NCBI GenBank assembly: GCA_024653905.1
Contig: JANLGZ010000019.1
Coordinates: 1-37,923 of the forward strand
DNA: 37,923 nucleotides
From: an archaeon
Lineage (GTDB): Archaea > Iainarchaeota > Iainarchaeia > Iainarchaeales > Iainarchaeaceae
Direction: 5' to 3'
Part shown: one piece after another, positions 23,113-29,294 of the stretch
Layout of the letters: every line of letters starts with the position of its first letter
Numbering within the stretch: position 1 is the first letter of the stretch
The notes under the pieces: model-generated
What the model was told of the DNA's origin: nothing
Seen by the model: the letters and a program-made list of their open reading frames with translations, nothing else
Databases searched by the model: none
Program-made: the position numbers and the translations under genes

Positions 23113-23796
23113 TTGGAAAAAACAATGAACACTGAGAAACTAGTATTTGCACTGGCATTTCTGGTTCTTGGAACAATGGCATTCAACATTTTCCTACAGG
23201 GAGAACTATCCCAACAGGTTGTTGAACAAAAAATACAAATACAATATTTGAGCCTGTCACAAAACACAGCTCAGCAAAGTAATAATAGCAATACAGCAGA
23301 AAATACTCAAACAGTGATTTCGTTTGAAGAATTCCTGCCAAAAGGAGTTCCAGCAATTTATGGAACAGAATTAGGAGTGAGTTTTGATAAACCAGTGGAA
23401 AGTCTGGCAGTAATGCAAGCACTGGACGGAGACCTCTATCAGGACGGAAAGCTGAAGTTTTCTGACCTTGACGATGCATCAAAACAGGACTTCATCAAAA
23501 TAGGAATGAGTATCTCATGCGAATACTGCTGCGGAGCAGAGTATATTGTGGCTCCAAATGGACAGCCGGCATGCGGATGTGCACACAGCGCTGCAATGAG
23601 AGGACTGATAAAATACCTTTTGATAAACCATAGAGGCGACTACACAAATGAACAGATCCTGGAACAACTAACGTTATGGAAAACAATGTTTTTTCCAAAA
23701 CAAATGTACCAGAAAACGATTCAGTTACAGGCTGAAGGCGGAAGCCTAACAGGAACTGTTTTGGATGAAATACCTGACATGGTAGGGGGCTGTTAA
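23113..23796 (+). CDS. Membrane-anchored CCG...CxCxH domain protein ending in VGGC
   Basis: 227 residues. One N-terminal TM segment (about 8-29) places the rest outside. After a Gln/Asn linker (48-66) comes a globular domain: GVPAIYGTELGVSFDKPV, then SCEYCCGAEYIV (C136, C139, C140), GQPACGCAHSAAMRGL (C154, C156, H158) and QILEQLTLWKTMFFPKQM. The Cys/His cluster looks like a metal site or redox centre. The last residues are PDMVGGC. The domain recurs in the rhodanese protein at 27518. I know no assigned function. The start is TTG, chosen by its Shine-Dalgarno site. It is the first gene of the operon. Confidence 0.8.
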   Translation: MEKTMNTEKLVFALAFLVLGTMAFNIFLQGELSQQVVEQKIQIQYLSLSQNTAQQSNNSNTAENTQTVISFEEFLPKGVPAIYGTELGVSFDKPVESLAVMQALDGDLYQDGKLKFSDLDDASKQDFIKIGMSISCEYCCGAEYIVAPNGQPACGCAHSAAMRGLIKYLLINHRGDYTNEQILEQLTLWKTMFFPKQMYQKTIQLQAEGGSLTGTVLDEIPDMVGGC

Positions 23797-23797
23797 A

Positions 23798-24067
23798 ATG
23801 AGCGAAAAGAAAGACGAAAAAGTTTCAATGGATAAGAATACACTCATTGCATTATTTCTTGGAGCAATGTTTTTGTTAGCAGCATTCCAGACAGTACAGC
23901 TTTCTGAATTAAAACAAAATATATACACACAGAAAAATGAAATAAGTCAATTGAAAGGAACGGCTAATTTGGCAGCTGCCCCTGTGAAAACACAGACCGC
24001 AAGCAATGATTCTAGCGGAATTCCACAAAGCCTGCAGAATGTTCCTGATATGGTTGGGGGATGTTAA
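23798..24067 (+). CDS. Small anchored protein ending in PDMVGGC
   Basis: 89 residues. A charged head (MSEKKDEKVSMDKN) is followed by one TM segment (about 15-32), a short coiled coil (LSELKQNIYTQKNEISQLKG), an Ala/Thr/Ser linker and the tail LQNVPDMVGGC. The only Cys is the last residue. The tail is identical over seven residues to that of the upstream protein, although the rest is unrelated. The stop codon of the upstream gene is one base before this ATG, and the GGGGGCTGT coding for its GGC tail serves as the ribosome binding site. It may be a membrane-tethered metal or disulfide carrier. Confidence 0.75.
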   Translation: MSEKKDEKVSMDKNTLIALFLGAMFLLAAFQTVQLSELKQNIYTQKNEISQLKGTANLAAAPVKTQTASNDSSGIPQSLQNVPDMVGGC

Positions 24068-24508
24068 TTGCAGGACACAATAACTGAAAAAGTTGCCGGA
24101 GGCACATCAACAGCCTCCGGTGCCCTCAGTTTTTTGGGCGGATGGCAAGTATGCCACAATATTTGCCTTGGATTAATCGGCTTGCTCGCACTTATAGGAA
24201 TCAGTGTAGAGGGAATGCCTCTTGAATTCTTGCAAGTTTACGCAATACCATTATGGACAATTGCATTGGCACTTTTGGCATTCACAGGATATATGTATGC
24301 AAAACATAAATGTGTTTCAAAAAATATGCTGGCAATAAACACAGGACTAATAATTGCAGCAACACCTTTTCCTGAAGCAGATCCTTTCAGAATAGGATTG
24401 TGGATAATAGGATTCGGTTTGGTTGGAGTGGCAGTATACAATTACACAGAAAAAAAATTATCAAAAAAAGAGGAGGAAAAAGAATGTTGTCGTACACAAA
24501 CGCAATAA
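24068..24508 (+). CDS. Four-TM membrane protein with CHxxC motif, possible metal transporter
   Basis: 146 residues. Four hydrophobic segments: about 18-25 with 31-47, 55-76, 87-100 and 107-124. C29-H30-x2-C33 (GGWQVCHNICLG) lies at the start of the first helix, HKC (80-82) follows the second, and the tail has C140-C141 (EKECCRTQTQ). Paired Cys in a first helix and Cys at the inner tail recall small mercury and copper carriers such as MerF/MerT, but I see no clear homology. The start is TTG, immediately after the upstream TAA, with GGGGGAT as ribosome binding site. A later alternative start is possible. Confidence 0.7.
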   Translation: MQDTITEKVAGGTSTASGALSFLGGWQVCHNICLGLIGLLALIGISVEGMPLEFLQVYAIPLWTIALALLAFTGYMYAKHKCVSKNMLAINTGLIIAATPFPEADPFRIGLWIIGFGLVGVAVYNYTEKKLSKKEEEKECCRTQTQ

Positions 24509-24747
24509 TAGCATTAGTAATAATAGCCGGCTTGGTGATGGTTGGTTCAGCAGTATTGAATCTAAACACACCGCAACAAACAATCCAACAAAATAATTCA
24601 GTTAGGTTACAAAATACACAGGAAAATTATCAGGAATTTGTTTCGGCAGAATTAGCTGACAAATGTGCTGTTCCAGAAGGCTATACAGAAAAATCATGGA
24701 AAGAACACATGGGCCATCACCCTAATAGGTATGAAGGGTGTTTGTAG
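24484..24747 (+). CDS. Small anchored protein with His/Cys C-terminal motif
   Basis: 87 residues from the ATG at 24484, chosen by GAGGAGG about nine bases upstream; it overlaps the upstream gene by 25 bases. One TM segment (about 6-25) is followed by a Gln/Asn linker and then the motif DKCAVPEGYTEKSWKEHMGHHPNRYEGCL at the very end, here named by its key residues C61, H75, H78, H79 and C86. The Cys/His set could hold one metal ion at the membrane surface. The motif looks conserved and self-contained, but I cannot name a family. Confidence 0.75.
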   Translation: MLSYTNAIIALVIIAGLVMVGSAVLNLNTPQQTIQQNNSVRLQNTQENYQEFVSAELADKCAVPEGYTEKSWKEHMGHHPNRYEGCL

Positions 24748-25190
24748 TGAAGAAATTTTTGTTGCCAGTATTTATAATAGGATTAATAATTCTATCCGGC
24801 TGTACACAATCAAATAATTCTGACAACACTAAAGTTGAGTTATACAAATCAGCCAGCTGCGGTTGCTGTTCAGGTTATGCGGCAGAAATGTCTGGAAAAA
24901 ATTTTAATGTTGAAAAAATCAACACCGAAAATATGAGCAACATAAAAACACAATACAATATACCAAGCAATATGCAAAGTTGTCATACTTCAATTATCGA
25001 AGGTTATTTTGTGGAGGGTCATGTTCCAATAGAAGCCGTGAATAAGCTTTTAGAAGAAAGACCAGATATTGATGGAATTGCTTTGCCTAGAATGCCTGCA
25101 GGAAGTCTTGGAATGCCAGGAGTAAAGCAGGGAAAATTCATTATATACGCACTAAAAAACGGAAACGCAACAGTTTTCATGGAAATTTGA
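24747..25190 (+). CDS. DUF411/CopG-like metal-binding lipoprotein
   Basis: 147 residues from the GTG at 24747, which overlaps the upstream TAG (TAGTG). A signal with lipobox-like LSGC (C19) is followed by a DUF411 domain: YKSASCGCCSGYAAEM (C38, C40, C41), IPSNMQSCHTS (C79, H80), GYFVEGHVPIEAVNKLLEE and the family end ALPRMPAGSLGMPG. DUF411 proteins include CopG of copper-resistance operons, which has been reported to hold a Cys-bridged copper cluster. All cluster-type Cys are present here. It would sit on the outer face of the membrane and bind Cu(I). A homologous domain is fused to CcdA two genes downstream. Confidence 0.9.
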   Translation: MKKFLLPVFIIGLIILSGCTQSNNSDNTKVELYKSASCGCCSGYAAEMSGKNFNVEKINTENMSNIKTQYNIPSNMQSCHTSIIEGYFVEGHVPIEAVNKLLEERPDIDGIALPRMPAGSLGMPGVKQGKFIIYALKNGNATVFMEI

Positions 25191-25199
25191 GGGGATTGA

Positions 25200-25652
25200 A
25201 TGGATGAAACAATTTTGAAAATACTAACAGCAGGAATAATGGGAATTTTCATAGGGTCATTGTTTACAATGGCTTTTATGCAAGACCATAACATGGAAGA
25301 CATGAACACCGATGCAAAAAGAACAGAATTCATTGAATTAAAAGAATCAATCCAAGGTGATTTAATGCCAAATACCAAATACAGATGTTGCTTAGAAAAA
25401 GCATGCACTTACTGCATTGAAAAAACTCCGGGGCATGGAGAAGACGCAGTTTGTGATTGTTTAGCAGATATACTAAATGGAGTTCATCCTTGCGGAGAAT
25501 GTATTGGGGAAATATTAGAAGGGCATGGCAATCCGCTTCTGGCAGAATATTTCGCGCGGGCAATTGCTGAAAAAGTCGGAGAAGCTCATAAGGAAACTTT
25601 GAAACAAATAATTTTTGAAAAATACGAGTTTCCACTAAAAGATCAATTATGA
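25200..25652 (+). CDS. Anchored protein with eight-cysteine domain
   Basis: 150 residues. One TM segment lies at about 8-27. Residues 60-120 carry eight Cys: C63, C64, C69, C72 (YRCCLEKACTYC), C85, C87 (AVCDCLADILNG) and C98, C101 (HPCGECIGEILEGHGN), then helix LLAEYFARAIAEKVG. There is also a His/Met/Asp stretch (MQDHNMEDMN, 27-36). The paired Cys suit a multinuclear Cu(I) or zinc site, or disulfides. AGGGGATTGA precedes the ATG. The protein has no recognised family name. Confidence 0.78.
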   Translation: MDETILKILTAGIMGIFIGSLFTMAFMQDHNMEDMNTDAKRTEFIELKESIQGDLMPNTKYRCCLEKACTYCIEKTPGHGEDAVCDCLADILNGVHPCGECIGEILEGHGNPLLAEYFARAIAEKVGEAHKETLKQIIFEKYEFPLKDQL

Positions 25653-25666
25653 AAAAGTGATTCAAA

Positions 25667-26896
25667 ATGAAAAAACTGTTTACAATAGCCATTGCATTAA
25701 TCATTCTTTCTGCAATGGCTTCCTCTCACTCCGAACACAACAGCACTGAACTTGAAAGCCAACTTCAGCAAGTGGAAACAAATAACAGAGAAATAATTAT
25801 TTACAAGAACGAAGCATGCGGTCATTGCAATATATATTTGAAAGAATTCAGAAACTTTCTTTCACTACATGGTTATACTAAGGTTCAAGAAAAATTAATG
25901 ATAAATGATCCTGTAATAAGACAAGAAGTTGCAATGCTTCACAATGAAAGAAATGTACCCTTAGAAATGCAGGGACATATGGTAATTACTGTTGATGATT
26001 CACTTATTTTAGAAGGACACGTTCCAATTCCAATACTTGAGAATTTGTTTGAAGAATACAATGAAAAACTATTTCCAAAAATAGTGGTTTACCAGGATTT
26101 CATGCTTCCATTTGAAGATTTGGAATCTTATAAAACAATGAATGAACAAGGAGAAATACAAGAATGTGAAATTAAAGAGGATATATTAGAATGCTCTGAA
26201 CTTGGCGGAGAAATAATGCCAAAAGAGGCTTTACTCCCTTTAGTTATTTTCACGGGGTTAATTGATGGAATAAATCCATGTGCTTTTGGAGTATTGTTAT
26301 TCTTTATTGCATTTTTGTATACAATTAGACGTTCTAAAATGGAAATCTACAAGGTAGGGTTTGTTTTCATTTTCATGATTTTCCTAACCTACCTTTTGAT
26401 AGGTTTGGGTTTACTGCAGGCAATTCTCATTTCAGGAGTACCGCATTTATTTGGAAAAATCAGTACAGTTTTGATGCTAGCCCTTGCTTTGGTTAACATT
26501 AAAGATTATTTTTTCTATGGAAAATGGTTCTCGCTTAAAATCCCGTCATTCGCAGCACCAATTATAAAAGAAAGAATGAATGATATGACACTTGCAGGAG
26601 TTATAATCCTTGGTTTCTTAGTTGGATTATGCACCTTCCCTTGCTCAGGCGGAATTTATGTAGGAATACTTTCTTTGATGGCGATACAGACTACATTCAT
26701 CGAAGGTTTGGGTTTGCTGCTGCTTTACAATGTGATGTTTGTTGTACCCCTAATAATTATTCTGTTCGTTGCAAGCAATGAAAAAGTAGCAGACAAACTA
26801 AATGATTGGGAAAAGAATAACAAAAAGAATATGAAACTAGCATCTGGAATAGTGATGCTCATACTCGCAGCAATTTTGTGGTTTTTTTCATTTTAA
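25667..26896 (+). CDS. DUF411-like thioredoxin-fold domain fused to a CcdA/DsbD membrane domain
   Basis: 409 residues. A signal segment (1-19) is followed by an outer domain (40-130) with IIIYKNEACGHCNIYLKEF (CGHC at 51-54), NVPLEMQGHMVI and LILEGHVPIPILENLFEE. Its order and the EGHVPI motif match the separate DUF411 lipoprotein upstream, with GH replacing SCHT. Residues about 190-409 form a CcdA/DsbD-beta membrane domain of six TM helices with the conserved Cys pair C205 (DGINPCAFG) and C326 (CTFPCSGG). CcdA proteins carry electrons from cytoplasmic thioredoxin to the outside. I infer that this protein reduces outer Cys proteins of the cluster. GTGATT precedes the ATG. Confidence 0.9.
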   Translation: MKKLFTIAIALIILSAMASSHSEHNSTELESQLQQVETNNREIIIYKNEACGHCNIYLKEFRNFLSLHGYTKVQEKLMINDPVIRQEVAMLHNERNVPLEMQGHMVITVDDSLILEGHVPIPILENLFEEYNEKLFPKIVVYQDFMLPFEDLESYKTMNEQGEIQECEIKEDILECSELGGEIMPKEALLPLVIFTGLIDGINPCAFGVLLFFIAFLYTIRRSKMEIYKVGFVFIFMIFLTYLLIGLGLLQAILISGVPHLFGKISTVLMLALALVNIKDYFFYGKWFSLKIPSFAAPIIKERMNDMTLAGVIILGFLVGLCTFPCSGGIYVGILSLMAIQTTFIEGLGLLLLYNVMFVVPLIIILFVASNEKVADKLNDWEKNNKKNMKLASGIVMLILAAILWFFSF

Positions 26897-26908
26897 GGGG
26901 TTAGAAAA

Positions 26909-27055
26909 ATGAGCAAATGTTTTTGGTGCAGAAAAGAATTTGAAAAAGGAATTACAATGGATAAAAAAGAATTTTGTTCAGGGAAATGTGTTTCTGAATA
27001 CAAAGCAAAAACAAAAGAACTTTCAAATGACAGCAATACTTGTGAGTTCTGTTAA
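26909..27055 (+). CDS. 48-residue TRASH-like zinc-finger protein ending in CEFC
   Basis: MSKCFWCRKEFEKGITMD opens with CxxC (C4, C7), then KEFCSGKCVSEYKA gives C23 and C27, the CxxC-x15-CxxxC spacing of TRASH/YHS-type metal-binding knuckles. The tail DSNTCEFC adds C45 and C48. It has no membrane segment, so it is a cytoplasmic Cys protein, possibly a copper or zinc carrier or sensor. AGGGGTTAG precedes the ATG, the upstream stop is 12 bases away, and the next gene starts two bases after its stop, so it sits firmly in the operon. Confidence 0.75.
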   Translation: MSKCFWCRKEFEKGITMDKKEFCSGKCVSEYKAKTKELSNDSNTCEFC

Positions 27056-27057
27056 AA

Positions 27058-27501
27058 ATGAACAAAAAAACAAAATACGAACTAATAACAGTTGGACTAG
27101 CAATATTGTTCTTTATAATCATGGGAACACCAACCGCATTAGTACCAAACCCGTTTCTAGAATATACTAGAATGATTGAGGCAACATTCTTTGACTATTT
27201 TTTTCTTGCAACAACATCAATAATGCTCGCAGTACTCATTTCATTGAAACTTTATTTCAAATCTGAAAAACAAATAGGCGCAAAAGAAGTTACGGGAGGA
27301 GTTGCAGGATTTGTTGCATTCAGCTGTCCGATATGCAACATGCTTTTAGTAGCACTTCTCGGCGGGGCAACAATAATGGCCTTTATTGAACCCCTAAGGC
27401 CGATACTTGGCATGGTTTCAATAGTTATTTTAGGTTACCTTATTTACAATACAGGGCAATGCAAAGAATGCACTGCCACAGAAACAACTACACAAGCATA
27501 A
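27058..27501 (+). CDS. Membrane protein with CPIC motif and Cys tail
   Basis: 147 residues with about four TM segments (about 8-27, 45-66, 77-106, 112-131). The third begins AFSCPICNMLLVALLGG, with C90 and C93 in a CPxC arrangement inside the membrane, and the tail is TGQCKECTATE (C135, C138). The N-terminal MGTPTALVPNPFLEYTRM looks like a conserved loop. A CPxC in a helix is typical of copper-transporting membrane proteins and of thiol redox sites. I cannot name the family. It lies two bases after the TRASH-like gene. Confidence 0.75.
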   Translation: MNKKTKYELITVGLAILFFIIMGTPTALVPNPFLEYTRMIEATFFDYFFLATTSIMLAVLISLKLYFKSEKQIGAKEVTGGVAGFVAFSCPICNMLLVALLGGATIMAFIEPLRPILGMVSIVILGYLIYNTGQCKECTATETTTQA

Positions 27502-27517
27502 ATAGGAGAGTGAAACT

Positions 27518-28705
27518 ATGAAAACAGCAATGGGAATAATATTAATCAGTTTGATTATTGTGAGCGGCTGTATTGCTAACACAAACAGCGAACAAACAAC
27601 AAACAATGAGAGTGAGAAAATTGAATTTTCAAACATTTCCGCACAGGAATTAAACCAAAAACTTGAAAACAAGGATTTCTTTTTGCTTGATGTTCATATA
27701 CCTGAACAGGAACACATTCAGGGAACGGACGCATTTATCCCTTACAATGAACTGGGGGCAAACCTTCCAAAACTGCCACAAGATAAAAGCACGCCGATAG
27801 TAGTTTACTGCAGAAGCGGAACAATGAGTCCCGAGGCTTCACAAAAACTAATTGATTTGGGTTACATAAATGTAATGAATCTTGAAGGCGGAATCAAGGG
27901 GTTTAACGCAATTCAAACTCAAGCTGAACAAGAAATTAGCAAAGGGAATTTGCTTCTTGAATCAGTTGCACCAATAGAAGGAATTGTTTTGCCTGTAAAG
28001 TGGAATGATGTTCTTGTTAAAACAATTGAAGCTGGAGGAATTGATTTGAATAAGTACAATACTCAACTCGCAAAATATAATACTAAATTAACTCCAGAAC
28101 ACGAAAAAATACTTTTCGATGGGAGCGATGAAAATATTATTTTCAGCCATGAAACAGCGCTTTTTAATTTAAACATGCTATGGGCACTTGGATTGATTAA
28201 TGATAATCCAATTCTCACTGAAGGAAAAATTTCCGAATATGAAACTAAAGGAAGGTTTGCCTCAACCGGAGGATGGACTCTTGGAACAAACCCAGGAGGG
28301 GAATTATTGGCAACTGCAAAAATAATTGAACTTACACCTGAACAGCAGGCGATTGTGGAAGAAGTCACCTCGAATGTTTACAGGCCATGCTGTGGAAACT
28401 CAACTGCTTTTCCTGATTGCAACCACGGCATGGCGGCACTCGCGCTCGCCGAACTCATGGCATCGCAGGGAGCAACAAAAGAACAGATTTATGACGCGCT
28501 TCTTGTTGCAAACTCCTACTGGTTCACGCAGACATATGTTAATACCGCAGCTTATCTTGAACAGCAGGGGAAAAGCTGGGAAAATGCTGATGCAAAAGAA
28601 ATTCTTGGAGCAGAGTTTTCAAGTTACTCGGGAAGTATTACAACACAAAAAGCGCTTGAAAACACATATCAAGTGAATAAAGGAGCAGGAGCCTGCGGGG
28701 TTTGA
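27518..28705 (+). CDS. Lipoprotein fusing a rhodanese to a CCG...CxH domain
   Basis: 395 residues. A lipobox-like VSGC (C18) is followed by a rhodanese domain (about 38-135, FFLLDVHIPEQEHIQGT, active-site VVYCRSGTMS with C98, LEGGIKGFN). The rest (about 145-370) contains GIVLPVKWNDVL, ASTGGWTLG, then YRPCCGNSTAFPDCNHGMAALAL (C291, C292, C301, H303), EQIYDALLVANSYWF, and ends GAGACGV. This second domain aligns with the CCG...CxH protein at 23113. Rhodaneses carry sulfane sulfur or bind thiophilic metal on the Cys. I infer an outer-face sulfur or Cu(I) carrier. AGGAGAGTGA precedes the ATG. It is the last gene of this plus-strand run. Confidence 0.88.
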   Translation: MKTAMGIILISLIIVSGCIANTNSEQTTNNESEKIEFSNISAQELNQKLENKDFFLLDVHIPEQEHIQGTDAFIPYNELGANLPKLPQDKSTPIVVYCRSGTMSPEASQKLIDLGYINVMNLEGGIKGFNAIQTQAEQEISKGNLLLESVAPIEGIVLPVKWNDVLVKTIEAGGIDLNKYNTQLAKYNTKLTPEHEKILFDGSDENIIFSHETALFNLNMLWALGLINDNPILTEGKISEYETKGRFASTGGWTLGTNPGGELLATAKIIELTPEQQAIVEEVTSNVYRPCCGNSTAFPDCNHGMAALALAELMASQGATKEQIYDALLVANSYWFTQTYVNTAAYLEQQGKSWENADAKEILGAEFSSYSGSITTQKALENTYQVNKGAGACGV

Positions 28706-28707
28706 TT

Positions 28708-29136
28708 TTAATGAGAATGTCTGCTATTCTTGAACGAAGCCGCGCAATGTGAACAACAAAAAACCATTTCTTTTTCTTTAATTTTTTCTTTATACCCGCC
28801 TTTGTAAACTTCGCAAGCACAGTGAGCACACTTTGATAAATTCGGTTCGATTGCAAGTTCAACGAGTTCAGAAAATCTGTGAAGCATTTTTTCACAAAAT
28901 TTCTTTCCTTCAGGAGTCAGAACATAAACTTTTTTCTCACGCTCACCCTCAGACTTGATTTTAATGTAATTATGCTCCTCAAGCTTTGCAAGGAATGGAT
29001 AAACCTGACCGGGAGAAAACTTTTTCCCAGTTTTTTCACCAACAGTTTTAATTAAGTCATATCCGTGTTTGGGACCTTCATACAGAAGCATCAGTGAATA
29101 AAATTTAGCTAAGTTGGTGACCTTTATTTCTCCCAT
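28708..29136 (-). CDS. PadR-family regulator fused to a TRASH-type metal-sensing domain
   Basis: 142 residues from the ATG at 29136; longer starts would cross the promoter. A PadR winged helix (1-90: LAKFYSLMLLYEGPKHGYDLI, FSPGQVYPFLAKLEEHNYIKI, KKVYVLTPEGKKF) is followed by KCAHCACEVYKGGY...MVFCCSHCAASF (C103, C106, C108, C127, C128, C131), the CxxC...CCxxC layout of TRASH domains, and a His tail (SRHSH). TRASH domains sense copper and other heavy metals in archaeal regulators. This one probably represses copA and perhaps the operon until metal binds. It is divergent from copA; its stop lies two bases from the stop of the rhodanese gene. Confidence 0.87.
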   Translation of the reverse strand: MGEIKVTNLAKFYSLMLLYEGPKHGYDLIKTVGEKTGKKFSPGQVYPFLAKLEEHNYIKIKSEGEREKKVYVLTPEGKKFCEKMLHRFSELVELAIEPNLSKCAHCACEVYKGGYKEKIKEKEMVFCCSHCAASFKNSRHSH

Positions 29137-29168
29137 ATTAACACATCCACACAAAAGAGTTAAAAGGA

Positions 29169-29191
29169 GATATATCTTATTATGATATATC
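29169..29191. promoter_or_regulatory. Overlapping divergent promoter with twin GATATATC palindromes
   Basis: GATATATC occurs at 29169-29176 and 29184-29191, 15 bases apart. Each is a palindrome and each could be a TATA box. The left copy fits a plus-strand transcript starting near 29198, exactly at the AGGAGGT ribosome binding site. The right copy fits a minus-strand transcript about 25 bases before the PadR start. A repressor bound across both would silence both directions. The PadR-TRASH protein is the obvious candidate. Confidence 0.6.
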
Positions 29192-29212
29192 AAATTTAGG
29201 AGGTCTTGCACT

Positions 29213-29251
29213 ATGAACGGTGGAGGCGGATGTTGTGGAGGAGGGCGATAA
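29213..29251 (+). CDS. 12-residue Gly/Cys micropeptide before copA
   Basis: The ATG at 29213 opens MNGGGGCCGGGR and a TAA. Eight of the twelve residues are Gly and two are adjacent Cys. A strong AGGAGGT (29198-29204) lies eight bases upstream, better than those of most genes here, so translation is likely. The last codons and stop lie in a terminator-like hairpin (29243-29255 plus five T). It may be a copper-binding peptide or a leader peptide whose translation controls read-through into copA. Confidence 0.5.
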   Translation: MNGGGGCCGGGR

Positions 29252-29260
29252 GCCCTTTTT
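29243..29260 (+). terminator. Possible attenuator hairpin overlapping the micropeptide stop
   Basis: GGGC (29243-29246) pairs with GCCC (29252-29255) around GATAA, which contains the peptide's stop codon, and TTTTT follows at once (29256-29260). A ribosome translating or stalled on the Gly/Cys codons would cover the hairpin. The stem has only four pairs, so its strength is uncertain. Confidence 0.4.
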
Positions 29261-29294
29261 CAAAACCTAAAAAAGTAATTGATGAGGCTGCAAA

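Noticed and set aside
28326..28676. 116-codon overlapping frame inside the rhodanese gene
   Set aside because: It is a shadow of the Cys-rich domain in another frame, with shuffled composition and no start signal.
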